DNA of 64,000 bases from Antedon mediterranea (lineage: Eukaryota > Echinodermata > Crinoidea > Comatulida > Antedonidae): assembly GCF_964355755.1 (NCBI RefSeq), contig NC_092673.1, positions 13,211,001 to 13,275,000 on the forward strand, in the 5' to 3' direction. Position numbers and translations under genes: made by a program. Position 1 is the stretch's first letter; each line of letters opens with the position of its first letter. This document shows positions 9,246 to 21,345 of the stretch, in pieces. The notes under the pieces were generated by a model that did no database searches, was not told where the DNA came from, and saw only the letters and a program-made list of their open reading frames with translations.

Positions 9246-10917
9246 ATATATTTTACACTACCAGGCTGTTAATTCATAACAACGACATATTGAGTATGTA
9301 ATACATTTATTGTAAAGTAAATCGGAATGAAATATTTACCCATTTCTTCTCGAACTTCTTTCAAATCTGCCATTTTACAATAATATTTTCGCTTGCGAGA
9401 TGCAATTTTAAACGGACGACTTAATACGGTGACGTCATTCAAAAGGAATATTCCATTATTATCGAGGGTTAATTCCATTATTACTATAACCTAAATTATT
9501 TTAAGGCCATTCCAACACGTGCGCTTAACGAATATTTTATTTTTCCTTTCCTTGACATAAAATGGTCGAATCATGAATTTTTAAGGAAAATTCCGCTCAA
9601 TACGCCAGTTAAAAAATGTAGATCGCTTGACGACCATAGAAAATACATTAATAAATGATGTTTTATCGAATAAAATAATGATTTCGCTTCAATTTATTAC
9701 CAAATTCGATTTGTTTTGATCATGCGCAGTGGGTCAAAATACAACTTTTTTCACGAAAATTGATATTTTAGACTGATAAACCTGTCCGTACCAGCCTTTT
9801 TACGCATCAAATTAAAGCTTATTCAAAATCTGATAACATACAAAAGAAATCACTCCGCTAGCTCTGACGGCCATCAAGCAATCGTGTTTTGAAAACAGGC
9901 TAGGGGTTTTCCGAAAATTTTTTATCGCGCAAAAATTCGCCGGTTTGCGTTTTAGACTAATTTTGAAATGATGTTTTCGCTGGAAATACTTAATCAATTT
10001 TAATAAATAACACATGTAAGTAAACAATAAAACATACTCTTTCAATATATTTAATTTTTATTAAAATACAATCAAAATTAGTGTAGACATTTTAACATCA
10101 AAGTTATATCACTTTATAGGATTTCGTCACTTTTTCAAAACTGTCACAACGCATCGCGCGTTCATTGGGATACCTACTGGTAGCAGAATACAGTTTTGTG
10201 CCGCAAAATTTAAGAGGAAATGAACGAACAACTTGAAGTTTTTAAAGCTGATATGGTTTTTCCTCTCCTTCCACCTAGAAATAAATTCAGTAATTTTAAG
10301 CATCATAATTGTATTGAAATTATTTTCATTCAAAATAAAACGAAGAACCAAAGAATTGTACACACAAGGAAGAGCTTCTACACCACAGGCATAGGCTCGG
10401 TGCTGTGGGGGTGGGGGTTGTGCAAAAATTAACCTCCTGACAAATAGAGCTACTAGGTCCCTGGAAATTGCACTTGTACCTATACATTAAAATATGAAAC
10501 AAAATTAAAAAATCTATATGGGTTATAGTACTGAAATAAAATCATTATTAAGTGCCAACTGGCCACCAGCCTGTAAAACCATGATTGAAATTTTATCCTC
10601 ACAAGCAAGTGAATTTTATATAAAAAAATGTTAGATAATTAATTTTTTTCATTTAAAAGGTATAATTACCTGATTTCTTGCGGCAAGGTACAAGGCCATG
10701 TGTATTGTACCATTGTTTTAAGTTTTTTAAATTTTCTGCACTAATACCTATTAGATGGAAAAAAGTGAATCAGCATATTCGTTTTCGAAAAAAGTACTAT
10801 TGTTGTCTGGTTACATAACACAGTAAGTAGGTAGTTTAATAAATTATAATCTTTATTATGAAAAGACATTTTTATTTAAACAAAAACTGTATTTAAATTA
10901 GCATCTTGTACCTCTAG
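9246..10917. other. No confident gene
   Basis: AT-rich sequence. A minus-strand frame at 9345-9478 begins with ATG, encodes basic residues (KIASRKRKYYCKMADLKEV) and ends at a GTAAAT that could be a splice donor, so it might be a first exon. There is no second exon to support it. Nothing else protein-like is visible. Confidence 0.4.
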
Positions 10918-11256
10918 TTATAATGTAAATTTAAAACAATTTGTTTTTATATTAATTAAAGTTTTTATATTTTGTATGAACCTTATCTCTTCTTGTTCTT
11001 CCAGTGTGAATTGCCTATTGCATTTGTCCCCATTGTTCAGGGAACCGTTGCATTTGCATTCTTTCTTTTGAGGTTCAATGTTCTCCACGTCTTCTGCAAT
11101 ATTGATTGCTTCTTGAAACTCCTCATCTTCACTTTCTTCGTTAATATTAATTTCATCTTCTATGACATTCCTTTCTTCTTCTTCGCCCTCTTCATCTTCC
11201 TCTTCATTCTCGTAATCTTCACTTAATAGAGGAGGTAAATTTTCAATTAATGTATA
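10918..11256 (-). pseudogene. Acidic N-terminal fragment of a transposon-type protein
   Basis: An open minus-strand frame without a leading ATG encodes LPPLLSEDYENEEEDEEG, a long Glu/Asp-rich stretch, then KKECKCNGSLNNG, DKCNRQFTLEEQEEIR and a stop at 10918. The CKC...C-x-QF...EE-IR pattern is one I associate with the N-terminus of a widespread invertebrate transposon protein whose later part has FDFAQQ-HYP and PRKCGLFGV (found separately at 47 kb). The opposite strand is a low-information Phe/Leu/Ile frame and is a shadow. The rest of the gene is not visible nearby, so this is a fragment or an isolated exon. Confidence 0.5.
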
Positions 11257-13474
11257 TTAAAATTATTTTAAAATTTATTTTGTTTATTTTATTATTAATT
11301 AGACCCTGGCCTGTATATTTTGTTAAAACTCTGGAATATCTATTTCTCAAGTGCGTGCTTCGTTTAACATTGTCGATAATTTGTTATCGTCATTTTCAGA
11401 CATAATTGAGGACTGTGGTACACAACGTCAAACAAAAATAACACAAAATCTAAGTAAGAATTATTGTCTGCAATGATGCTTAAATTTCCTGCAACGCAAA
11501 TAAAAAACAGTTGCGCGCGGCAAGTCTTGGCAACATACCCAGTTGTCGCCTTCGAAAAAACTTCGGGGCAGATTTTTCCGAATGTGTTTGTCATAGTAAA
11601 ATGAAATTCCATTGGCCTATTGTCATAGTCTCCGCCCCAGAACTTCTATATTTGGAAAGTCAAATGCTATAAGCTTTATTATGATGTGCGGCTCGTGGTA
11701 ATGGCGGCTTACATTGTGATGGTAGAATGCAGTAAAAATTTGCATGTTTCAACAGTTTTCACACATATATTAGTATGAAATGAAGAAATGTTATTACTAT
11801 CAAGTAAACTACATGTTTTAAAACACATTATTTTGACACATTTTTATAAAGATTTCAATGAAGGTAGATGTATTCTTAAATAGTTCAATATTTTGAAAAT
11901 GAAATATGCCTGGGTAGCCGATTTTGACATATATTGGCTGATAATGTGGTTTTCGAAATGCCGACAACGAGAGGGTTTTGCCAGATCGGGTCACAATTAT
12001 TTTTTTTCATATAAAACGATTTTATTAGGCCAGTTAGTGCCACATCCATTTTTAAAAATTGATTATATTTATTATGTTTTATTTATAGTGGGGCTCCTAG
12101 ACCCAAATTACTTCAAATTTGGGTAGAAGCATGACATTTGGTATGACTCGTAAACCGTACATCCTAGAACTACGAAAATAATGGCAAATGATGCAGAAGT
12201 ACTACTTTCTATTCATTTTTAATATAAACATATGCATTTAATTCATTATGTGAGTTAATAACAAATAATAGATCTGGGCCTATCGGGTAAACATTCAAAA
12301 TGGTAAAAAGATGCACTAATGTGATATTTGACCGTGTTGACACCGTATTGGTGAATGGTCATAGAAATATTAAAAAGGAAACTTTTTCATTAATATGTTG
12401 TTGGTTTAACGCTCCGGCACAAAAGAAATAACAATTAAAATAGATACTGTATAAAACATTTGGTACCCAAATCAAATATGTGTAATGAAAATTATGCTTC
12501 CATACCTATTTGATCCGAAAAAATTACTAGGGTAATAATGTGCAATAAGCGCTATATAAGAATGAATATTATTATTTATTATTAACTTTAAATTACAGCT
12601 ATATGTTAATTACTGGTTGCTGGTCATAATCTATACCATACCATGCTTGGGCAACTGCATAGGTGACTACATGGTAACTTTGACCCAATACACTTGCACC
12701 GACCATGACAGTATTACAACCACATTTTGCACATTGAAGCTAGAAGTAAATGATCAGACCAATGTATGACCCATTTATTGTCTACTTCTTTGTTGAGAAA
12801 GGTGCAGGATTGGTCAAATGGGCAGTGGGTCTACTTTTAGCAGTGTTGTAGGATGGGTGTTTTTTTGCTTATTTGCTGCTTTTTTTATGAAAAAAAAAAC
12901 AAGCTAATTTGCTTATTTGCAGTTATACTGTGTAAGTATGCTGTTTTTGAGCTGGTATTGTTGTGCAAGGCCTTGGTTAGGATAGGTCGGAAATGTGGTG
13001 GGGCGCTTCCTTCTGTTTGGTGTTGTTTTCCGGCCCTCTGTAACCTTTTCATAACTGAACATCTTTCTTAAGCTGCTATTCCTGCTTATTTTCCTGTAAA
13101 CGCTACGATCTTTTCATTGTTGAACTTGTTGTTTTAGCTGTTAATTCCGCTTAAGCACTAACAACACACCTGATTGCTGTCTTGGTGCTGTAAATGCTAT
13201 TATCTTTTCATTTCTGAACTAATTTGGTGGTGACGTATTGCTGGTGTCTGAGTACCACCAAGGTCACCAATGCTTTAGAGTAGATTTATTAAAGTCGTTA
13301 TTTTGAAACTTATTAATTTTCAATAAAAACAATTATGTGGAGAAAGAACTGCAACTCTTTCATGCCCTACATTACTTTACTTCACTTTACAAATCATCAA
13401 AATAATGACACATTAACTACAGAAGTCATTTATCATTCAATGCATTTCACATTAATCTTTAAAACAAATTTGAA
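11257..13474. other. No confident gene
   Basis: About 2.2 kb of AT-rich, low-information sequence. Short open frames on both strands show no domain-like composition, and splice-like words are not linked to coding potential. No repeats of note were seen. Confidence 0.5.
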
Positions 13475-14266
13475 TTACAAACATACAAATTTAAAAAAAT
13501 CAACAGTCATGCAAAAGAAAAAGACCAAAATGCTGTTCCATTGTGTTGTAGTATTTACTAATTTGAACAGTTGTCGGTGTCGTCTATTCAGAGGTAGTTG
13601 GGAGCTTCCTTTTTTTGGAAGAGCATGTGTTGTAATCTTCCTCAGTGATGTTGAGGGACAGAAAAACCTGTCTGGTAAATCAGTAAAGGTACATTTAACA
13701 AAACGCTGCACACCATTGTCACTTAAGGAAATTCGGCCAAATCCAATTTCTGACAATTTCCTCTGGCATTCCACTGTGCTAGACGTGGGATACGCATTCC
13801 ATTTAGCGGATTTGTCCGAACTGTGGGCTACATCTGGTCTTGCTGTAGGTGGCATCAAATTTACCAGCAACCAGCTTTATATTCTCGCTCAGGGATGAAT
13901 TTGGTCAACAATTTGGCAACTTTACAGGGGTGTTTCTTGGTGATATTACCGAAAATTCCTTTATGTTTCTCTTCTTCTGCTGCAAGTGCTACTCCTGCAG
14001 TTGGCGCCATATTTTTGAATTTATGCTCAATGCACAATTCGACTGTTGCAATGGCATACTTCATTGTGGATTCTTTAATTTCTGTACATGACTGTGTGTC
14101 TTCGCTCACCCAAGGCTGACTCGGTGTAGGAGTCGACTGTACATCGTCCACTTCATTTTCTATGTCCAGTATTGAATTGAACAATGCTTCTAACACCATG
14201 GCTAGTCTTGCTACCTGGCCCGTGAGATTTTGCTAAAACCCCTTTGTGGTCGTCACAAAATTCTAA
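13475..14266 (-). pseudogene. Unrecognised exon, frameshifted
   Basis: A strong 3' splice site (TTTTTTCTGTTTTGCAG) opens an exon at 14266. Its first phase reads LEFCDDHKGVLAK, after which the protein-like reading shifts to NLTGQVARLAMVLEALFNSI. It continues through a Ser/Pro-rich part to MKYAIATVELCIEHKFKN and HPCKVAKLLTKFIP. Near 13865 it shifts again and goes on as PDVAHSSDKSAKWNAYP, SEIGFGRISLSDNGVQRFV and LPDRFF. Two shifts over 0.8 kb indicate a decayed gene. I do not recognise the family. It lies downstream, on the same strand, of the decayed transposase-like copy 2. Confidence 0.45.
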
Positions 14267-14634
14267 CTGCAAAACAGAAAAAATGAAATGCAATTTATTT
14301 ACAGACTGAGAAAGGTGGAGGAAGATTACCTTGTTCAAAAAATATTATATTGGTCACTAGTGAATGTTCAGAGGAATTACATTGGTCATACATTATATGG
14401 GTATTGCTAAACTTTGAAAAACTTGCTAATCAAGTTAGTTTTTTTATTTGGTGTTACATTGACTAAACTTTGCCTACCCAAGATTTCCATCAATAAACAA
14501 CACTGGGGTTCATTAAATAATTTAAATATCTTTATTTTTAATGTTTTTTGTACATGAAATCTGATCCATTAAAAAAATATTTGAACACAGTTTGTTGTTG
14601 CTGTTATCTTTAACATTGGTTGAATATAAAAATA

Positions 14635-15690
14635 AACGTATTGCGTATTACTATGTAACAATAACCAAAATGGACCAAAAATAATGCTCTTACTAAAGAA
14701 ATTATTTCAGAGGACATACAATCATGTAATACACTCTCTACTTTCAAATTAACCTTTTCTTTAGAATTACTTATGAAATCAATTATATCTTTATTATGAA
14801 AATAAATAGTACCAGCACGATAACAATTTTTAATAAACTTCATTCGAAATGAAGAAATGACAGATTTTATTTTCCTTTTAAAACAATATCCCTCCCATTC
14901 TTGCCTAACCCAATTCTTTTGATCCCCTTGGCCCTAAAACTTCATAAGCTGTTCTGATTACCCTAGATGTTGCTGATTTCCCACCTGATTGAAACCTTGC
15001 AAACTTCCCAAAAGCATCCCAACCCAATCCTACGTCTAATGAATCAATTAATTCTTTTTCAGAATTTTTAAAAATAAAATCTGATTTATTTGTTCTTGTT
15101 TAAGACAAAAAATGAGCATTACAAAAAATATCAAATCAGTGCATTTGATTTTTTTAAATTTTCTTAAATTATAATATATTTGCTCAAGATTTGTTACAGA
15201 TTTATCCCTCTTCAATAACCTTTTTTCCATAATGGAAATATGTCGTTGCTTTCTTGTTAAGGCTTTCCAACCCTTCCTACTTTTTATTCCTTTTAATGTT
15301 GTATTTTAAATTTTAACTACTTCACACAAGATATTACAATCGTCATTTTTATGCTTTAGTTCTTTTTCTTGGTTTACCTCTTCCAACTTACATTCCATGT
15401 CTTAAAATGTCACATCTATTACTTTAAATTCTCAAGCATAATTTTCTGTTCTTTATTTAATCTGTACTCTACTTTTGGCTTTTCTAATTTACTTGTTCTG
15501 TTTCGTTCTACCACACTCTAACGTTTGCCTCTTGGTCTCCGTTACTCCCCTCTTTATACCAGACTTTGTAAATCTCTCTGGCCACAAGTTGACTCGGCTG
15601 AATAGAGTAAACCTATGAAAGTTCATAAAGAACTCCCTCGTTATTGGAAGAAACTGATTTTCTGGTTGTTTTTTTAAACGACTGATGATC
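14635..15690 (-). pseudogene. Decayed transposase-like copy 2
   Basis: The stretch aligns by eye with 1820-3620, same strand and order. The best block (14640-15120) keeps AGTIYFHNKDIIDFIS, KVNLKVESVLHDCMSSEI and LVRAL against AGTIYFHHHDIIDFIT and its neighbours in copy 1, and on the nucleotide level CCTCCCATTCTTG, TGATTGAAACCT and TTGCAAACTTCCC. The far end (15570-15690) matches the WPGEF region of copy 1 (CTGGCCAC, AGTTCA). The coiled-coil and GDGTS parts are largely missing, and many stops are present. This copy is older than copy 1. Confidence 0.7.
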
Positions 15691-15998
15691 TGAGATTAGT
15701 ATGAAAGGAAGAACAAACTCAAAATGTTTAACCACAGTAGGCCTATCTACATACCCAAAAACAAGAGATCATGTTCTAATACTCTTGGCGCTTTTCTGCT
15801 GAATTTGGAATCTTTGAAAGCATCCTAACGATCATGCTCTTCCAGCTAATAAACTCATTTTCTGGTTACATTTTATACAAAATGTCTTCAATCTATAATA
15901 TAAAAATATTTCAATGCTACAGTGTACGTTTTTAAATAGAACAATGAGTTTATAGTAATATTAATAAAAAATATACTGGTTAGGCCTAGTTTTCATCT
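15691..15998. other. Spacer between copy 2 and its upstream exon
   Basis: AT-rich, no frame of interest. Equivalent in position to 3693-4280 of copy 1, and partly occupied by the retrotransposon tail that follows. Confidence 0.35.
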
Positions 15999-16150
15999 AC
16001 TTTATTTATTTATTTTATTCAATTTTTAGGCACAAAAATACATGACAGCAAGATAGCGGTGCAGCACCCTGAGGATTGCCATGAGTGCAAAGCACTCTCG
16101 AGATGGCTCTCCATATACTGCACTTGAACATATAAACAATAAAAATACAA
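15999..16150 (-). mobile_element. 3' end of a non-LTR retrotransposon
   Basis: On the minus strand, a moderately GC-rich segment (GAGAGCCATCTCGAGAGTGC) leads into TTTTTGTGCCTAAAAATTG, then AATAAAATAAATAAATAAA. A short conserved tail of this kind ending in an (AATA)n run is usual for CR1/L2-like elements (inference). It is a 5'-truncated fragment without coding sequence. Confidence 0.5.
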
Positions 16151-16254
16151 AGATATAAAAATTTAAAAATTGCAAGGCATCAAATTGAACAATCATTAAA
16201 ATTGAATCTAAAAATATATAAATATTATGTACAGATATGAAATGAAATATTATT

Positions 16255-16400
16255 ATTATTATTTACCCTTTGCCATGGCTTTCCAGATGCATCTTTTGCA
16301 AAATGAATGAATAATTTCTTTAAACGTAACTGTTGCCTTCCTCGATACCATTGGCCTGCCACTGCCCCTTTAAAAGTGTGTGTTAAAAAACACCAAACCA
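16255..16400 (-). pseudogene. Upstream exon candidate of copy 2
   Basis: Encodes KGAVAGQWYRGRQQLRLKK, then LFIHFAKDASGKPWQRV, followed by a GTAAAT donor-like word. It parallels the exon at 4281-4466 (KGKGRP...VTNQYL...YSWEKVGF) in content and in its distance of about 0.6 kb from the main body of copy 2. Confidence 0.45.
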
Positions 16401-16739
16401 TCATCATCTGTGTAGGTGTTTAATAAAGTATGTCTATTTAAAACAAATAATTAGAGGAAACGTATAGAGACCAGGCATCAAGTAGTAGTACTTAAACCAA
16501 TGCTTCTGGAGTTTTTTTCCTTTCCTAAAATATTGGAATGATTATTCTTTTGTATCATTCATCAAGTATACCTGCAATAGTACCCGTCATCAGGATTTAC
16601 TTCTTTAAATTCTTTTTCTCATCCTCACTCTCTAAATCAGATAAATCATCCTGAAAGTGACATTTTGAAGAATCATCGCTTACATTTTGTGTAAACCGCC
16701 TGAACTAAATTATTGTCAAAATTGAATTGCTTTCTCCAA

Positions 16740-16870
16740 CATTTCATTAGCCCCTTTGATGTCTATGAAGATCAGTTATATGAATAAATTTCTTTTTTGA
16801 TACTGATGTCTTTTCTAATTTAACTTGCCCGGTCTGCCACTGCCTTTGTTAAAAAAAATCCCATTATCTG
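16740..16870 (-). pseudogene. Second, weaker duplicate of the same exon
   Basis: The plus strand reads GGTCTGCCACTGCCTTTGTT, close to GGCCTGCCACTGCCCCTTTA at the neighbouring exon. The minus strand gives GSGRPGKLN in the matching position, and stops follow. I take it as a tandem, older duplicate of the 16255-16400 exon. Confidence 0.35.
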
Positions 16871-18914
16871 TATTGTTTTTTTTAAAGTAGTCTTACTATC
16901 TATTAAATAAAAATTAACCACTACCCCTGAATGGAGCTACTACTAGGCCTAAGGTTGAAGTCATTTATTAGCTCTACCAGAATCAAAGAATTATTTCCAG
17001 ATGAAAAATATTGTCGTCTTTTCCACTTAATTGTTAGTAATTGAGGTTGCAAAGTTACAAATATATCAGAACCTTTCAAACCATACCTTCATATAATTTT
17101 CTGTATTCTTTTGCCTCTGTAGTTCTGTTTTTTTGTTTGTCCCTTTTGGCCTTGTATTGCAATGATCGCATAAAAGTATGCCTCAAAAATGTTAGTTTGC
17201 AGTTAGGGTGTACAGATAATAAATTTCTTTTTGTGTTAACATAGAAACATAGTAGAAGCAGCAGAGATAATATTTTTTAATGAACAACATTATATTTAGA
17301 TTTGAAATTTGTTGGAGTGCAATTGTTTTATATGGTTTTATATTTGATGGCATTGCTCTTGAATCCCATTATCTCACAGATTTTCAAAATACCAAACTTA
17401 CCAGCTCTGTGGAATGAGTTGCAATCCCAAACAAGAAATTCAACTAATTAAGTGAAGGACTGCATTTCAACATGAGATGAAAATGACTGTTTAAAGGCAA
17501 TTATTTGATCCTAACCAGAGTCTTCTCAATATGTGATGGTTTCTGAGATTTTGACTACTGTATAATATAAAGAACAGAAGAAAGAGGTCGACTTAAATGT
17601 TCTACAACGATACATACGAATATGAATTTCAAACCAAAAAGTATCAACTGAAAAAAAAAGGAATACAAAATGTAACAAATTCAATTTGTGCTATAAAATA
17701 CAGTCGTTATGTGTTCTTCAATCAATTAATCAAGGACATGCATCTTCATCAATTGAGGTATGAAATAGCATGTGCCAAAGAGCTTAATAATAAAAAGACT
17801 CTAGCATAAACTTCTATATGGTATCTGAAGGACTTAAAAAGTACACATATGTATTCTCTCAAGTTATGTTGCACAATAGAAGAAAAAAAAGAGGTTGGCT
17901 TAATACAGAAATGCATAGCAATTTATAATTTAGATGGTTTCACAGAGTGGAAGTTGTTATTGAAAAGAGCTGACATTGTCCCTTTATAAACACTACTCAA
18001 TCACAGCCATGCTGTCTCCAGTATTGAAATGGAAAGTTACCACATTATATACAAATACATACAATTTGAGATGGTCTTAAAAAAGTGGAAGTTGAGTTTA
18101 AAAAAGAGCCAACATGTTTCTCTCGCAAGTGCACTTCACCAAAGTCTAATCAAATCATTACAAGTTGTAAAAAAGATGAGATATTGGGGTCTTAAGAGCT
18201 TTGCTTAAAATTAACCATTTATTACAATACATATAAGAAAGTATTAAATACAAATTATGCTATGGAAAAATAATAAATATACAGCTATGTAATAACATAA
18301 TTATCTGAAAATGTGATTTTACTTAATGAAAAAAGGAATTTTAGCATAACATTGTACATAAAGAAATTTCAAAACAAGAGGCAAAAATATAAAATGTAAT
18401 AATCATTGCAATACTGGCTGAAATTTAACAACACCTTCTGTTGAATCCTTTCAGATACTTTCCCACTTTCTTTTCATGTTTTCTTTGGGAGTGAAATTCG
18501 AATTTTTGTTTTCTTTTAATCGGTGCCTTAAGATTGATCTTTAATTGGTTATCACCTAAGATGACACCACACTATGCTTATCCTGACAAATTCAGATAAG
18601 TTAAATATTATTTTTGGATTTAAGAACAAACCCACAAGTTTTGTTTTCATTTTATTAAATTTTGTATATATACAAAGCAAAAATGTGTAAGAACCCAAAC
18701 GTAACCGAGTTAAAATGGGAACTTAAGAAACGAATTAATGTTAAAACATACTCTTGTACTATAAATCAAAATAAGACATCCGTTTTAAACAAGAGTATTT
18801 TTAAATATTCTTTGTGGCTTTCGGAGGCAGAATTATTAAATGATATTTTACTGTATTATCCATGCCAAAGTGTACATTCATTCTTTGTTTCCTATGTATA
18901 CTTTTTAATATTTT
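16871..18914. other. No gene recognised
   Basis: About 2 kb of AT-rich sequence. The short open frames at 17041-17244, 17597-17809 and 18662-18934 (plus) have no domain-like pattern. No strong repeats or structural elements were found. Confidence 0.5.
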
Positions 18915-19075
18915 TCTTCTTGTCTTTCAAATGATTCATATTAATCATTCTTTCTTCTTCAACTTTTTTTTCATTTTACTTGTTAATATCTCAACCTTGC
19001 TCATTTTCTTTGTATAGCCCAGTGAACTTTCCTGGGCATAGTGTAGCATAGTCATCTCTTGTATAAAAGTAAAAC
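18915..19075 (-). pseudogene. Scrap of the transposase-like family (copy 3)
   Basis: The plus strand reads TGATTCATATTAATCATTCT, TTCTTCTTCAACTTTTTTTTC and TGTTAATATCTCAACCTTGC. This parallels TGATTTATATTAACCTTTCT, TTCTTCTTCAAGTTTTTTCTT and TGTTAGTATGTCCACCTTGC at 3135-3205 of copy 1, in the coiled-coil region. Similarity continues to about 19075 (CATCTCTTGT). It is too short and decayed to code. Confidence 0.5.
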
Positions 19076-20103
19076 GCTGGTTGGCTTTAAAAAAAGAATA
19101 ATAATCTCTTCTAACCAATTTTGCTATAGAGAAATTTATTACTGTGTTGTTGATCAACGTTTATTCACCATTTATTCTGCAGATAGTGTGGCTCCTTGTT
19201 TTTCACGTTGTAATAAGATACAATTTTGTCTGATAATTTACTGTTTATCACTGCAATGATGGTGCACATACTTTAGCCACAACTTTTTATCTATGAATTT
19301 ATAAACTCGCATTCTTTCTTTATTTCTTGCTCACAATAAGCTGCAATAAAACAATATTGAACCAAGGGGCTAAAAGTACAGTTCATATGAATCTCTTGAG
19401 CAACGAAATAGCAAATTGCATCAACACACTCCACTGGGACATGAATACCACTGATTTCGCATCGTGATATTCTACAAAACACTTGATTTTCATGTTCCCA
19501 CCTAAATATCTCGGCTATTATAAATCGGATTCTTTTGGTTAGTAGCTCAAAATAAACTGTAGACAATACTGAACATTATTATATATGTTTGAAATTGTAA
19601 AGTTACAAAAAGTACGTGTCATTTTACGTTTTAAAACTTGCCATCCATTGCCCGCTGACAGTGTGAGGTCAATTTTTTACCTATTTTCTAAAGCACCATA
19701 GTGTTTTATTTGCAATTTAAGATCACTTGTATGTCATCAATCATTTTGGTTAGTTTCTTAAAAGGAAGCTGAATATTCATAGATTCCTTACATACTTTTC
19801 TTATGAGCATTGGCTTAAAATAGACTGTGTCAAAATAGCAAAATCTATTTTGAACAAATCTAAAAAATCCTCAAAAACGTGGCAAAATTCAAATAGGGTT
19901 TGCCTGTGTTATCAAGCCTTCACTTGACAGACCGTTGGATTGTAGCTAAGTTTGGGGTTAACTTTTCATTATATAATTTGTAAGTAGCATTTTAATTTTT
20001 ATATCATTCTAATGTTTGATATATAAAGAACAATTATTAGGTGTTATTTAGTTCTATATATCGTGTTTTATAATCACAATTGCAAAATTAAGATACCTAT
20101 TTT
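19076..20103. other. No confident gene
   Basis: A minus-strand frame at 19291-19566 (91 codons, FRWEHENQVFCRISRCEI, VECVDAICYFVAQEI) has a balanced composition and could be an exon, but it lacks recognisable splice partners and a known motif. The rest is AT-rich spacer. Confidence 0.35.
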
Positions 20104-20775
20104 TTAATGCCAGCGAGCTCGTGTAGATATCTCGACATCCTTTGGGCTCAACATATGTCTACCTGGATGATCAAATATGATATGAACTTCTAAAGCTCTA
20201 TATTTATCAAATGGTTTTTTAACCCATTGCCTGAAAATGAAATTGAAATAATCAATTCATTTGTCATGGGTTGGTAGGTAGAGGCTTGTGAGTATGAATG
20301 ACAATCATACCTTATGCTATGTAAGCTGTTTCTGTATCTGTGCTAACATATGTATCTGCAAAAGATTCTCGATATACATATTATTTTTTCAGGGGGACAG
20401 TATATCTCCTAATTTTTGTCTGCTCGTTGAATTTTTCTTTTTGTTCTATGCTTGATAGAACGGCTGGGATTTTCTTGGATAAAGACAGAATTTTGTCCTT
20501 TCCTGATATAAAAATCTTACAATCTGGCAATATGAGTAAGATTAAGTATGGTGGAAATTAGGCTAAGTTTTTTTTTCTTATTCAGCAGTCTGGTTTAGTG
20601 GCCGACTGTTTGTAAAATAAAATCTTCAATATCACCTTTAAATGCTTTTCTTACACGGCAGCATCAGTTGGTGTCCATCTTGTATTGCACAATTTGTTAA
20701 AAACCTCATTTTGGTCTGCTTGTTGAATATCACTGAAAAAAGTTTTATCTTGTGTTTTGATAGCCTTTGTTATTT
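20104..20775 (-). CDS. Two-exon coding segment, family unknown
   Basis: Exon A (20775-20655) follows AATTTTAG and ends at a GTAAGA donor. Exon B (20230-20104) follows a strong acceptor, TTTCAATTTCATTTTCAG. The intron phases agree exactly: GT plus G makes a Val codon. The joined protein reads ITKAIKTQDKTFFSDIQQAD, NKLCNTRWTPTDAAV, then QWVKKPFDKYRALEVHIIF, DHPGRHMLSPKDVEISTRAR and a stop. The in-frame join with no stops across about 82 codons strongly suggests a real or recently lost gene end. I do not recognise the family; TRWTP-x-DA and FDHPGRH-x3-PKDVE are its clearest motifs. An upstream exon may lie at 20965-21317, but I could not find a phase-compatible donor for it. Confidence 0.5.
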
Positions 20776-20964
20776 CTAAAATTAAAATATCAACAAAATA
20801 ATTGTTTAACTTTTGTGAGTGATAACAATAATATCGACTCCATATGCAATAATAATTTCCAGTTACATACTTACAGTTTTGCTATTTAATTAAGGTATAT
20901 AAATGAATTTTATGTAAAATGCCACCTAAAAAACAGTATCGAGCTCTGCTTAGGAAATGGTCAA

Positions 20965-21317
20965 CTACCCAGTCTCCCTTTGGGTGATATTTAGATTCCC
21001 TCGACCATAGCAACTGTTGTAGATAACCAAGATAACTTCATCCGTAAAGTTTACCCATCTCTTCATACCAACTATAAAATCAAGTGTTGCAGGCCAAAGA
21101 GCAGTACTTGAACCAAGAAATGATGCTGGATGATATGAATTTTCAGCTTTTACAGGAAATCCTATTTTTCTATTGACACTGCACCTGAACTCTCTTTCCT
21201 TGCCAGGTGTACCACAACACAAACTTACTTTACGAGTTGGTGCTCCCATTATGCTGCTTAGAAATTTAGATCCACCGAAAATAACTATGTAACGGCACAA
21301 GACTTTCAGTAAAAGCA
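20965..21317 (-). CDS. Hypothetical exon-like ORF at the edge of the inverted-repeat structure
   Basis: An open minus frame of about 117 codons with mixed composition: IVIFGGSKFLSSIMGAP, KVSLCCGTPGKEREFRC, KAENSYHPASFLGSSTALWP, FIVGMKRWVNFTDEVILVIY. It has no ATG at the edge and runs right up to the terminal repeat at 21318, so the structure may have inserted into it or next to it. It sits upstream of the two-exon model on the same strand. No family recognised. Confidence 0.35.
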
Positions 21318-21338
21318 CCCGCTGAAAAAAAGTTCGAC
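21318..21338 (+). repeat. Left terminal inverted repeat
   Basis: CCCGCTGAAAAAAAGTTCGA plus C. It is matched in inverted orientation at 28941-28961 with a single mismatch. Confidence 0.6.
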
Positions 21339-21345
21339 GTCGAAC

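Noticed and set aside
10972-11226. Plus-strand hydrophobic open frame that looks like membrane segments
   Set aside because: It is the reverse complement of the acidic minus-strand fragment (GAA/GAT codons give TTC/ATC), and the minus reading has the real motif.
13335-13898. Plus-strand 187-codon open frame
   Set aside because: Its second half is the complement of a more protein-like minus-strand exon that has a strong splice acceptor; the plus frame has no motif.
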